A stretch of 64,000 bases of DNA from Streptomyces sp. ICBB 8177 (GTDB taxonomy: Bacteria; Actinomycetota; Actinomycetes; Streptomycetales; Streptomycetaceae). Every line of letters starts with the position of its first letter. The stretch's first letter is position 1. The translations under genes and the position numbers were made by a program. Location: the NCBI RefSeq assembly GCF_003144095.1, contig NZ_NSKH01000018.1:315955-379954 (forward strand), given 5' to 3'. The notes beneath the pieces were generated by a model, which ran no database searches, was not told the origin of the DNA, and saw nothing but the letters and a program-made list of their open reading frames with translations. Positions 28,368-37,613 of the stretch are shown here, piece by piece.

Positions 28368-28709
28368 ATGGTTCTGCAGTCGAAGCTCAGCAAGGTCGCT
28401 CTCGCCGCCGCCGCCGGCACCATGATCGCGGGCACCGTCGCCGGCACCGCCGTCGCCGCCGACAGCGCCTGGGGCCCCTACAAGGGCCGCGTCATCGCCA
28501 ACGGTGGGCTGTTCGTGCGTGAGCGCCCGACCACCAACAGCCGCGTCGTCGGCTGGCACGCCAAGGGTGCCGTCGTCGGTATCAAGTGCAAGGTCAACGG
28601 CCAGAACGTCAACGGCAACCCCCGTTGGTACAAGCTGACCGACGGCACCTACGGCTGGTCCGCCGCCCGCTACATCGTCAACATCGGCCCGGCGCCGCGC
28701 TGGTGCTGA
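28368..28709 (+). CDS. Secreted small SH3-type protein
   Basis: A 113-residue exported protein. A signal peptide (residues 1-31, cleaved after AVAA) precedes a bacterial SH3-like domain with GLFVRERPTTNSRVVGW and WYKLTDGTYGWSAARYI. Two cysteines (in KCKV and the C-terminal WC) could form a disulfide. Such small domains bind cell wall or peptides. GGAG lies 8 bases before the ATG. It is a monocistronic gene with its own promoter, long leader and terminator. Confidence 0.88.
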   Translation: MVLQSKLSKVALAAAAGTMIAGTVAGTAVAADSAWGPYKGRVIANGGLFVRERPTTNSRVVGWHAKGAVVGIKCKVNGQNVNGNPRWYKLTDGTYGWSAARYIVNIGPAPRWC

Positions 28710-28734
28710 CGTAGCGCTCGCATCGCCCCAACGA

Positions 28735-28771
28735 CAAGGCCCCCCAAGCCCTCCGGCTCACGGGGGCCTTG
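28735..28771 (+). terminator. Terminator after SH3 protein gene
   Basis: 10-bp stem caaggccccc with complement, 17-base loop, just after the SH3 stop codon. Confidence 0.65.
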
Positions 28772-28962
28772 CCGTCTTCGACCTGGCCCGGGTGGTTCGG
28801 CGCGAACGACTCGGTGCGACCGGCTCAGTACCACGGACTTCCCACCCGGTCGGCCGACGCCCCGCCACGGAAGGCCCAGTGGACGCCGAAACACCCGGTT
28901 GCCGCAGTCAGGCGGCTTTGCCGTGAGTGCCGACTCCTCGTCAGGACCGCACCATCTTCTCG

Positions 28963-29613
28963 TCACATTCGTTCGGCCGTCAGATCCGCGTAGATGATGA
29001 TGTTGTCGGGGTGGTGGCCGCCGACGATGGGGCCGCCGCAGGTGATCAGACGCAGTTCGGGACGGTCGGTGTTGCCGTAGACCGCCTGAGTGGGGAAGTC
29101 GGACTTGCTGACCTCCTGAAGCCTCTGGACGGTGAAGGTCAGGACGGAGCCGTCGGCACGGGTGACGGTGATCGGATCACCCACATGGATGTGCGAGACA
29201 TCGCGCATCACGGCGGGCCCGTCGATGGTGTCGAAGTGGCCGATGAGGACGGCGGGCCCGGTCTGGCCGGGCGTGACGCCACCGGTGTACCAGCCGATGT
29301 CGGCGGCTTGGGCGACGGTGGGCACCTGCACGGTGCCGTCGGATGCCAGCCCCAGGCCGAGCAGCGGGCCGGTGTCCACACCGGCGGACGGGATCCGCAC
29401 CCGCACCGGCTTCGAGGCCCCGAGGGCGTGGAGCGGAGTCGTCGTCACGGCCCTGGTGGGGGCGGCCGAGGAGGGCGCGACGGTGGCCCGGTAGCGGCCG
29501 TCGGTGCCGCCATCGGTGAGCCCGTGGACCAGTGTCCAGGCGCCGAACACGAGTGCCGCCGAAGAGAGCGCGACCGCCACCGGGAACCTGCGGGAACGGA
29601 CGGATCGGGGCAC
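28963..29613 (-). CDS. Class F sortase
   Basis: A 216-residue membrane-anchored transpeptidase. A basic N-terminus and one transmembrane segment (about 8-28) precede a Ser/Thr-rich linker and the sortase barrel. Catalytic His is in VLIGHFDT and Cys in LRLITCGG. The usual downstream Arg is not obvious: the segment after the Cys reads GGHHPDNIIIYAD. GTG 29613 is 7 bases after AGGAG; a longer frame starts at 29730 without similarity. It lies immediately downstream of a surface protein gene, its probable partner, whose anchor is frameshifted. Confidence 0.88.
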   Translation of the reverse strand: MPRSVRSRRFPVAVALSSAALVFGAWTLVHGLTDGGTDGRYRATVAPSSAAPTRAVTTTPLHALGASKPVRVRIPSAGVDTGPLLGLGLASDGTVQVPTVAQAADIGWYTGGVTPGQTGPAVLIGHFDTIDGPAVMRDVSHIHVGDPITVTRADGSVLTFTVQRLQEVSKSDFPTQAVYGNTDRPELRLITCGGPIVGGHHPDNIIIYADLTAERM

Positions 29614-29741
29614 GGCACGGCTCCTGGACTCGGTGACGGACAAGAGGGTGAACGGTCGGGAATGACGCCCGTCCGAACGGTCGCACGGGGAGCCGTCCCG
29701 GCCGGACGCCGGTCGCTCGGCGTCCGGCACGGACGGCTTCG

Positions 29742-30705
29742 TCAGCCGCCGACGCGGGCGGCGCGGCGGCGACGCGCCACTCCGAGGCCCAGGCCGACCG
29801 CACCGATCGCGGCCACCACGCCGCCGAGCAGCGCGGTCGTGTCGTCGTGGTTCGAGGCGTTCTCGACCCCCGCGGCGACAGCACCGGTCGGCACGACCTT
29901 CGTCTGTGCTGCGGTGTCAGTGGTGCCCGTGCCGGAGCCGGTGGTACCCGTCGTCGTGCCGGTCGCGCACTTCTTCGGCAGCGACGGGAACGCATGTGCC
30001 CCACGGCGTCGAGCCGCCCTGGGTGCGCTGGAAGAACTCCGGTACCCCGCCCACGTTCTGGATCTTCATGCCCATCGACAGGTTCACCGGGTGGGTGCGG
30101 TCGACGACGGCGAGGGTCCGGCCGGAGCCCTCCAGCGCCGCCCGCGGGCCCGCGGGGCCGTTGCTGAGCAGCACCTCGTAAGGAGGGAAGTCGGAGGGGA
30201 TCGTCTCGGTGGCGGTGCAGGCGCTGGGCTCGGGCGTGGTGCTGCTCAGCCACCAGGACGCGACGTCACCGTCGGACGCATACAACACGACGCGCATGCC
30301 GTGCAGGTCGATGGCGTCGTCCTTGCCGTGCGTCTCCAGGATACCGGCCAGCGGCTGTCCCTTCTTGCCCGCGATCTCGGCCCGGTACGCATGGGGCCCC
30401 ACCATGCCCACCTTCGCCTGCTCACCGTCGACGAGGGTGAACTCCCTGACCGGCACGGTGGCTCGACCGGCCGGGGCCGGCGTCGAGGCGGACGGCGCGG
30501 ACTTGGCGGACGGCGCGGCGCTCGGCGTGCCGCCGGCAGCCGGCGTGGAGGGGGCGGTGGCGCTCGGATCGGTAGCGCTTGGGGCGGCGCCGTCGGCGGC
30601 GAAGGCACCGGCGGCCGGGCCGAGGACGGAGGCGGCGACTGCGGCACCGAGCAAGGTGGCGCGGACCATGCCGCGACGGCCCTTGCGCACGACAGAAGTG
30701 GACAT
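29742..30705 (-). pseudogene. Surface-anchored protein with C-terminal anchor in another frame
   Basis: The intact frame runs from ATG 30705 to a stop at 29917: signal peptide (to about 35), Ala/Pro/Ser-rich linker, then a compact domain with NVGGVPEFFQRTQGGSTPWG. After about 29994 the coding sense moves to another frame, which reads FPSLPKKCATGTTTG, a Gly/Thr linker, VPTGAVAAGVENASN, a hydrophobic helix (ALLGGVVAAIGAVGLGLGVA) and RRRR, ending at 29742. That is a cell-wall anchor signal. One extra base near 29994 explains it. Either a true mutation that releases the protein or a sequencing error. Confidence 0.8.
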
Positions 30706-30804
30706 CAAAGGCTCCCGTTGGAAAAGCGTGGTCGAAGTTGGCGACCGCTCCTCGTACACGTGTGGGGCCGGACTGTCGGCGCGGTAGGACAAATCTAGGG
30801 AAGA

Positions 30805-30837
30805 TCTGTGACAGGAGTTTCCATGAAATGTCACAGA
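30805..30837. promoter_or_regulatory. Inverted repeat upstream of the surface protein gene
   Basis: TCTGTGACA (30805-30813) and its exact complement TGTCACAGA (30829-30837) 15 bases apart, about 100 bases upstream of the surface protein start, in an AT-richer stretch. Possible operator; TAGATT on the minus strand (30797-30792) may be the -10. Confidence 0.5.
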
Positions 30838-30994
30838 GAGGCGACGGGCGTCCGTAAGGGCCGCGAGCAGGAAGCGGCTTGACGGCGCGTCGCCGCTCGC
30901 GTGCGAACCCGGCCCGCACAGGCGAAGCACGCCGCCGCCGCGGGGACGGTCCGACCGCTACGAAGAGGCCGGCAGCCGCAGGTACTGGCTGCCC

Positions 30995-31029
30995 CGGAGG
31001 GGCCGGGCCCGCGTGGCCCGGCCCCTCCG
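30995..31029 (-). terminator. Terminator of thiC
   Basis: Perfect 15-bp stem cggaggggccgggcc with its complement and a 5-base loop, 9 bases past the thiC stop codon. Confidence 0.8.
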
Positions 31030-31037
31030 CGTCGTCG

Positions 31038-32942
<1,905 letters not shown>

Positions 32943-33063
32943 CTAGCGGGTCGTCCTCACCGGACGCCAGAGGGGCGTGGGGACGCGGGGAGTGGGGCAC
33001 GCGTCCCGGCCGAACCGCACCGCGGCGGCCCGCCCGAGCGGGCACTGCCGACGCGGGAGGGGT

Positions 33064-33279
33064 TTACCAGTCGTCGCGCGACGAGGAGGACGACGAAGTG
33101 AACTTCTTCACCACGAAGACCAGGCCGCCGACCAGTGCCGCGAAGAGAACCACCTTGAACAGCAGACCGACCACGAAGCCGATGAGGCTGGCGATCAGAC
33201 CGCCGAAGACCACGATCGCCAGCACCGGCACGGCGATCCACTTGACCCACCACGGCACACCGTTCAGGAGCCCGTTCAT
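33064..33279 (-). CDS. DUF5326-type small membrane protein
   Basis: A 71-residue protein with two hydrophobic segments (PWWVKWIAVPVLAIVVFGG and a following 30-residue stretch) and a Ser-rich C-terminus ending SSSRDDW. It resembles the streptomycete DUF5326 family. Function unknown. GGAG lies 7 bases before the ATG; the open frame continues upstream without similarity. Confidence 0.8.
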   Translation of the reverse strand: MNGLLNGVPWWVKWIAVPVLAIVVFGGLIASLIGFVVGLLFKVVLFAALVGGLVFVVKKFTSSSSSSRDDW

Positions 33280-33462
33280 TTCGCTTCTCCGTCCACCCGT
33301 TCGTTGAGACCTTGTGCTCATGAGCTTACGGGCGACGGCCCCCCGGGCGGAGGGTTCCGGCACCCCATCCAGCCCTGAACGAACCCCTAGGCGACCCTGA
33401 TGTCCCAGGTCGTCCCGGAGGCTCAGGGGCGGCCGGCGGCCGGAGCCGCCATTACCGGCCGC

Positions 33463-33780
33463 TCATGACTCGGGCGGGGAGAAGACCACGAGGACGCGCA
33501 GGTCCTCGGTGATGTGGTGGAACCGGTGCGATGTCCCCGCGGGGACGTAGACGACGCTGCCGCGCGCCACGTACGTGGTTTCCTCGCCGACCGTGACCGA
33601 CGCCCGCCCGCTGACCACGAGATAGATCTCGTCCTGCCGGTGCGGGCCCTGCGGATCGGTGCCGCCCGCCGGAAGCGCGTACAATCCCGCTGACATGTTG
33701 CGTTCGCGGAGGAACTGGAGATAGGCGCCGTCGTGCGCGGCCCTCTCAGCGTCCAGGTCGTCGAGCCGGAACACCTTCAT
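33463..33780 (-). CDS. Small cupin-domain protein
   Basis: A 105-residue single-domain cupin. HRQDEIYLVVSGRASVT and VPAGTSHRFHHI provide the two cupin motifs with metal-binding His and Glu. Possibly a sugar or small-molecule isomerase or oxygenase; activity cannot be told. Divergent from the holin-like gene, with 46 bp between starts. Confidence 0.85.
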   Translation of the reverse strand: MKVFRLDDLDAERAAHDGAYLQFLRERNMSAGLYALPAGGTDPQGPHRQDEIYLVVSGRASVTVGEETTYVARGSVVYVPAGTSHRFHHITEDLRVLVVFSPPES

Positions 33781-33792
33781 ACATCTGTTCCC

Positions 33793-33820
33793 TTGTCCTG
33801 GGGATCAACTCTGCGACGAT
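33793..33820 (+). promoter_or_regulatory. Promoter of holin-like gene (leaderless)
   Basis: TTGTCC (33793-33798), 16-base spacer, GACGAT (33815-33820), 6 bases, ATG 33827; no ribosome-binding site. Confidence 0.55.
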
Positions 33821-33826
33821 CCCACC

Positions 33827-34207
33827 ATGAAGAAATTCGTAGTCAAGACACTCGCCAACGCGGTGGCGCTGGGAGTGGCGGTCTGGCTGGTGAGCGGCAT
33901 CACCCTCACCGGAAGCAGCACCGGGCGCAAGGCACTCGCCCTGATCGTCGTCGCGCTGATCTTCGGTGTGGTGAACTGGCTGGTCAAGCCGGTGGTGAAG
34001 CTACTCTCCCTGCCGCTGTACATCCTGACCCTGGGCCTGTTCACGCTGGTCGTGAACGCGCTGATGTTGCTGCTCACGTCGTTCGTCTCCTCCAGGCTCA
34101 AGGTCGATTTCCACGTGCAGAGCTTCTGGTCGGCCGTGATCGGCGGCCTGATCGTCTCGATCGTGGCCTGGGCTATGCACCTGGTCCTTCCGGACGAGGG
34201 CGAGTGA
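33827..34207 (+). CDS. Phage holin 4_2 / YvlD-family membrane protein
   Basis: A 126-residue membrane protein with four hydrophobic segments. ALIVVALIFGVVNWLVKPVV and LPLYILTLGLFTLVVNALML are signatures of the PF04020 (YvlD) family. Despite the family name these are chromosomal proteins of unknown function and no phage genes are nearby. Ends 6 bases before a parS hairpin that can terminate its transcript. Confidence 0.87.
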   Translation: MKKFVVKTLANAVALGVAVWLVSGITLTGSSTGRKALALIVVALIFGVVNWLVKPVVKLLSLPLYILTLGLFTLVVNALMLLLTSFVSSRLKVDFHVQSFWSAVIGGLIVSIVAWAMHLVLPDEGE

Positions 34208-34213
34208 ACCTCC

Positions 34214-34249
34214 GTGTTTCACGTGAAACGGCTGTTTCACGTGAAACAC
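34214..34249. other. Two parS sites forming a hairpin
   Basis: Perfect gtttcacgtgaaac at 34216-34229 and 34234-34247. With one flanking pair on each side the two sites form a 16-bp perfect stem with loop ggct between convergent genes. Centromere-like ParB binding sites, probably doubling as terminator. Confidence 0.93.
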
Positions 34250-34272
34250 ACTGGCGAGGGGTGGCGGCCGGG

Positions 34273-34695
34273 TCAGACCGTGACTGCCAAGGCGTAGCCG
34301 AAGACCGCGGCCACCCAGGTCCACAGCACGGCGAGCCCGATGTGGGCGGTGGTGCGCAGCCGGTCCCCGCGCCACAGCCGGGCGGGGAAGACCGTGAACT
34401 GGAACGCCCAGCGCAGCCCCCAGAAGAGCGTCTGTCCCAGCAGTAGCGCCGTGCCCAGCCGGGTACCGGCCAGCAGGTCCGGCGCCAGGGCAAGCGGCAG
34501 GAGACCGAGCAGGACGCAGGTCAGGCCGATGAAGAACACGTGCGCGTAAGAGACCTGGCGGGTCAGCAGGCTGGTTCCCGCCAGGTCTCGCGGCCAGTCG
34601 ATCAGCCGGGGCAGTATGACGTGCACGCCACCCATCACGACCAGGGCGAGGCCGACCAGCCGCAACTGCCCGACCAGGGTGAAAAGGGCGTTCAT
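34273..34695 (-). CDS. Four-helix membrane protein, unknown function
   Basis: A 140-residue protein with four predicted transmembrane helices (GLALVVMGGVHVILPRL, VFFIGLTCVLLGLLPLAL, LGTALLLGQTLFWGLRWAF, GLAVLWTWVAAVFGYALA). Family not recognised with certainty. The ATG directly follows the stop codon of the upstream methyltransferase gene, so it is the last gene of the five-gene operon. A parS hairpin lies just downstream. Confidence 0.78.
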   Translation of the reverse strand: MNALFTLVGQLRLVGLALVVMGGVHVILPRLIDWPRDLAGTSLLTRQVSYAHVFFIGLTCVLLGLLPLALAPDLLAGTRLGTALLLGQTLFWGLRWAFQFTVFPARLWRGDRLRTTAHIGLAVLWTWVAAVFGYALAVTV

Positions 34696-35481
34696 TTACC
34701 CGGCACCGCCGCTCGCGCGGAGCACGAACACCGTCACCAGCCCGGCGATCCGTCGTTCCTCCACCACGTCCAAGCCGCTGAGCGCCGCCAGGCGCAGCCA
34801 CTCGGAGCGCGGCATGAAGTGCCAGGCTCCGGGACCGTAGGAAACCACGTTGGCCACGTTCCTGCAGTGCTCGACCAGCACCAGGGCGCCGCCGGGTCGC
34901 AGGACACGAGCGCATTCGGTGAACAGCGCCTCCCGATCGGCGTCCGCGCGCAACTCGTGGACGGCGAACGGCGCGATGACAGTGTCGTACGAACCGTCGC
35001 CGCCCGGCAGCCGGTCGGCCCGTGCCGGGATCGATCCCGGCCGGGCGGGCACCCTGCGCCGCGCACGGCGTAGCGACGACTCGGTCGCCGGCAGGGCGTC
35101 GTAGAGATCGGCGACGGTCTGCGGCCGGCTCGGGTGGCGCGTGCGCAGCGGTGCGCTCGCCTCGTCCAGTCCCGCCGACACCACGAGGTGGCGCCCCGGG
35201 CCCTCAGGCAGCACGGCTTCCAGCCATCCCCAGCCGTGCAGCGGCGACCGGTCGTAGACAAGGTGGCTGGCCAGCAGACTCGCCCCGAGCCACCAGCCCG
35301 CCGCGGCCGCGCCGGCCCACGCCACCGGCCGACGCCGCCCGAGCAGCGCACCCGCCACGGTCGCCGCAGAACCCGCCACGTACATCGGCCAGTTGTAGGC
35401 CACGACGTGCCTGGCCCCGGAGGGCGCGGGCGTCGTCCCCTCGTGCGGCGCGGTCCGCCCAACGCGTTCCTTCTTCGTCAC
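34696..35481 (-). CDS. Membrane-anchored class I SAM methyltransferase
   Basis: A 261-residue protein. The N-terminal half has one or two hydrophobic segments (YVAGSAATVAGALLGRR, VAWAGAAAAGWWLGASLLA). The C-terminal half is a type 11 methyltransferase: SYDTVIAPFAVHELRAD, CARVLRPGGALVLVEHCRNV. The SAM glycine motif itself is weak; VVSAGLDE may replace it. The GTG start overlaps the DUF2071 stop as GTGA. Substrate unknown. Confidence 0.75.
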   Translation of the reverse strand: MTKKERVGRTAPHEGTTPAPSGARHVVAYNWPMYVAGSAATVAGALLGRRRPVAWAGAAAAGWWLGASLLASHLVYDRSPLHGWGWLEAVLPEGPGRHLVVSAGLDEASAPLRTRHPSRPQTVADLYDALPATESSLRRARRRVPARPGSIPARADRLPGGDGSYDTVIAPFAVHELRADADREALFTECARVLRPGGALVLVEHCRNVANVVSYGPGAWHFMPRSEWLRLAALSGLDVVEERRIAGLVTVFVLRASGGAG

Positions 35482-36296
35482 GCGAGGCTCCCGTCGGTCC
35501 GATGCCGTACACCCGCGTGCCATCCGTAGTCGAGGTCGCCCACGTGGAAGGCGTTGGCGAGGATCCGCGGTTCCCGGGCCAGTATGCCGTCCCGGAAGTG
35601 GTCGAAGAAGGTCAGGCTGCGCACGTCCACCGTGACCGGTCGGGGCTCCCACTCGGTGCGGTAGGCCTTGACAACGACCATCGTGCCGTCGTGCGGCTCG
35701 TACTCGAAGGTGTACGGCAGCGGACCCGCGTAGCGGCGCGCGTCACGGGACGAGGCGAAGGGGCTGCCCTGCGGAAGCGGTGCGGGCTGCGAGAGGTCGG
35801 CGCTCACCCGTACGTCGGCCCGCCCGTCGCGGGAGCGCACCGCGAACTCGACGCGGTCCCCCATGGTGCGGCAGCCCAGCTGGGCCATGCGGTAGTGGTA
35901 CCGGGTCAGCAGGTTCCCTCCCAGCGCGAGGACGGTGCTGGAGGTGTCGCTGCGCAGGATGCGCAGACCCCGCATGGTCTTGCCGCCGGGCGTACGGAAG
36001 CGTGTGAAGACCCGGTAGCCCGTCATCACCTGGTCTGTTCCGAGCACCGCGGGCAGCCAAGGCGGTCGCAGCCCTCGCTGGTCGACGAGGGCAACGGCGA
36101 CGAATCCGTACTCGGTGTCGCCGGCGCTGTAGGTGTCCAGCTCCAGCCCGGGATCCAGCAGCGGCTCCAGGGTCTCGGCGGAAAACGCGTAGGTGAGCAC
36201 GAGCGAGTGCGCGAAGTGGGTGCGCAGCGCCAGGGGATGGCGCCGCAGCAAGGCCGTCGAGGATATGGGCAGGAGTGATCGTGGTCGAACCGCCAT
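35478..36296 (-). CDS. DUF2071-type protein
   Basis: A 272-residue soluble protein of the DUF2071 / acetoacetate-decarboxylase-like group, with SLVLTYAFSAETLEPLLDPG, FVAVALVDQRGLRP and GYRVFTRFRTPGGKTMRGL. Function unknown. ATG 36296 is 9 bases after GGAGG. It overlaps the next gene by 4 bases, and its own start follows the decayed DUF3419-like gene. Confidence 0.8.
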   Translation of the reverse strand: MAVRPRSLLPISSTALLRRHPLALRTHFAHSLVLTYAFSAETLEPLLDPGLELDTYSAGDTEYGFVAVALVDQRGLRPPWLPAVLGTDQVMTGYRVFTRFRTPGGKTMRGLRILRSDTSSTVLALGGNLLTRYHYRMAQLGCRTMGDRVEFAVRSRDGRADVRVSADLSQPAPLPQGSPFASSRDARRYAGPLPYTFEYEPHDGTMVVVKAYRTEWEPRPVTVDVRSLTFFDHFRDGILAREPRILANAFHVGDLDYGWHAGVRHRTDGSLA

Positions 36297-36315
36297 CAGG
36301 GGTTTCCTCCGGTGT

Positions 36316-37015
36316 TCAGGGCGCGGACCGTGCCCCACAGCGGGCAGCGCTCCAGGGGTGGGGCCGACGTGCCTCGGCGGGAGTCGCCGTCCCGGCACGC
36401 GCGTTCTCGTCGGCCCTCGGGGCCGGCCGGGCGCTCACGCGGTCCTCCCGCACGCTTCGCAGCACCGCGAAGCCGCCCGGACGCACCGCGCGTTCGACCG
36501 CGGCCGCAGCCTGCGACGTTGGGGTACGAGGCGACCACTCGCGCGGCGCGGGCCCTAAGTACGGCGTCGAATCGCGGCGGGACCACTCGGAAGCCCGGCC
36601 GCAGCAGGACGGCCAGCGGTCCGGCGGAGCGCAGCGCGGATGCCATGAGCAGCCGCGGTCCGACGCCGTCGAGGTGTTCGTGCCACCAGCGCAGTTGGCG
36701 CGCCGGATCGTCGAGCCGCAGGAAGGCACGCACGGCGGTCGGCTGCCAGCCGGGCAGCAACGTGGCGGCCGTGTGGCGGCCGACAGCCGTCAGGCGTTCG
36801 GCGGTGCCCGAGCAGGCGGGCATGCCGTCCACCACCCGCGCGCGGGCGTAGTCGAGTTGGCGGGGATCGACATCGACAGCGGTGACCTCGGGCGCCGCGC
36901 GGAAGGCCGCCGGCTCGACCCCGAGGTCCTGGTACGTGCGGCCGAACAGCAGGCGGGCACAGCCGGATTGACCGGTAAGGATCCTGCCGTGCGACCACGG
37001 GGTGCCCTCGTTCAC
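36316..37015 (-). pseudogene. Decayed DUF3419/BtaA-like SAM transferase
   Basis: ARLLFGRTYQDLGVEPAAF and EVTAVDVDPRQLDYARARV resemble DUF3419 proteins (3-amino-3-carboxypropyl transfer to lipid, as in BtaA). Between these two pieces the glycine-rich SAM motif is missing. After RVVASYPNVA (about 36510) the coding sense moves frame: AAAAVERAVRPGGFAVLRSV continues to a stop at 36316, and about 50 residues expected before it are absent. Two deletions and a frameshift make a functional enzyme unlikely. GTG start overlaps the DoxX-like stop. Confidence 0.65.
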
Positions 37016-37416
37016 CGTGTCGTCGCCCGCCTTTCGGCGACCAGCCGGATCAGCGCGATGAGAGCGAGATCGGTGATGATGAGCCTGCCCGGCTCATGGA
37101 ACCTTCCCGCAGCGAAGATCAGACCTCCGGCGTTGAACGAGACGATGAGCCATGTCTGCACCACTGCCGCCAGGCAGGGTCGCTTGCCGCTGAGGGCCCA
37201 GATCCCCACCGCGGCCTCCACGATGCCGATCGAGCCCATCAGCGGAGTCACCGCCCGTCCCGGCAGACAGGGGATGTCCGCGATGATCGCGCGCTGGTCG
37301 ACCCGGCCGGGGAAGACCTTGCACCACAGCCCCTCGTAGTACCACACGGGTGCCACAGATGCGGCCGGTAACCAGGAGCGCCAACCTCTGTCCGTAGAAG
37401 GCACACGGGCATCCAA
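37012..37416 (-). CDS. DoxX-like membrane protein
   Basis: A 134-residue protein with four hydrophobic segments. WYYEGLWCKVFPGRVDQRAI and MGSIGIVEAAVGIWALSG match DoxX-like (PF13781) proteins. First gene of the operon that ends at 34273. The start is uncertain: TTG 37416 gives the full length; GTG 37404 is also possible, neither has a clear ribosome-binding site. A cluster of three parS sites lies upstream. Confidence 0.75.
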   Translation of the reverse strand: MDARVPSTDRGWRSWLPAASVAPVWYYEGLWCKVFPGRVDQRAIIADIPCLPGRAVTPLMGSIGIVEAAVGIWALSGKRPCLAAVVQTWLIVSFNAGGLIFAAGRFHEPGRLIITDLALIALIRLVAERRATTR

Positions 37417-37485
37417 GCATCCGCTGGGTCGGCACCTGTCGGCGGGATGGCGTGACGATCGGGTTGACTGACCCGGGAGATCGCC

Positions 37486-37550
37486 GTTTCACGTGAAACA
37501 GCCGTGCGGCGGGTTGGCGTTTCACGTGAAACAGCGGTTTCACGTGAAAC
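37486..37550. other. Three parS sites in the DoxX / PLP-enzyme promoter region
   Basis: Perfect gtttcacgtgaaac at 37486-37499, 37519-37532 and 37537-37550, with a degenerate fourth (agttcgcgtgaaac) at 37561-37574, between divergent genes. ParB binding here could affect both promoters. Confidence 0.95.
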
Positions 37551-37613
37551 GGAGGCCCTGAGTTCGCGTGAAACCCACGATCCCGCATCCCATCAGTAGC
37601 GACAGGAGGCACG

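Larger units (their letters stand above)
30706..31037. other. Intergenic region between surface protein and thiC
   Basis: 332 bp holding the promoter region of the surface protein and sortase genes, the inverted repeat at 30805-30837 and the thiC terminator. No gene seen. Confidence 0.5.

Noticed and set aside
33827..34207. Prophage, because of the holin family name
   Set aside because: YvlD-type proteins are chromosomal; no other phage genes are near.
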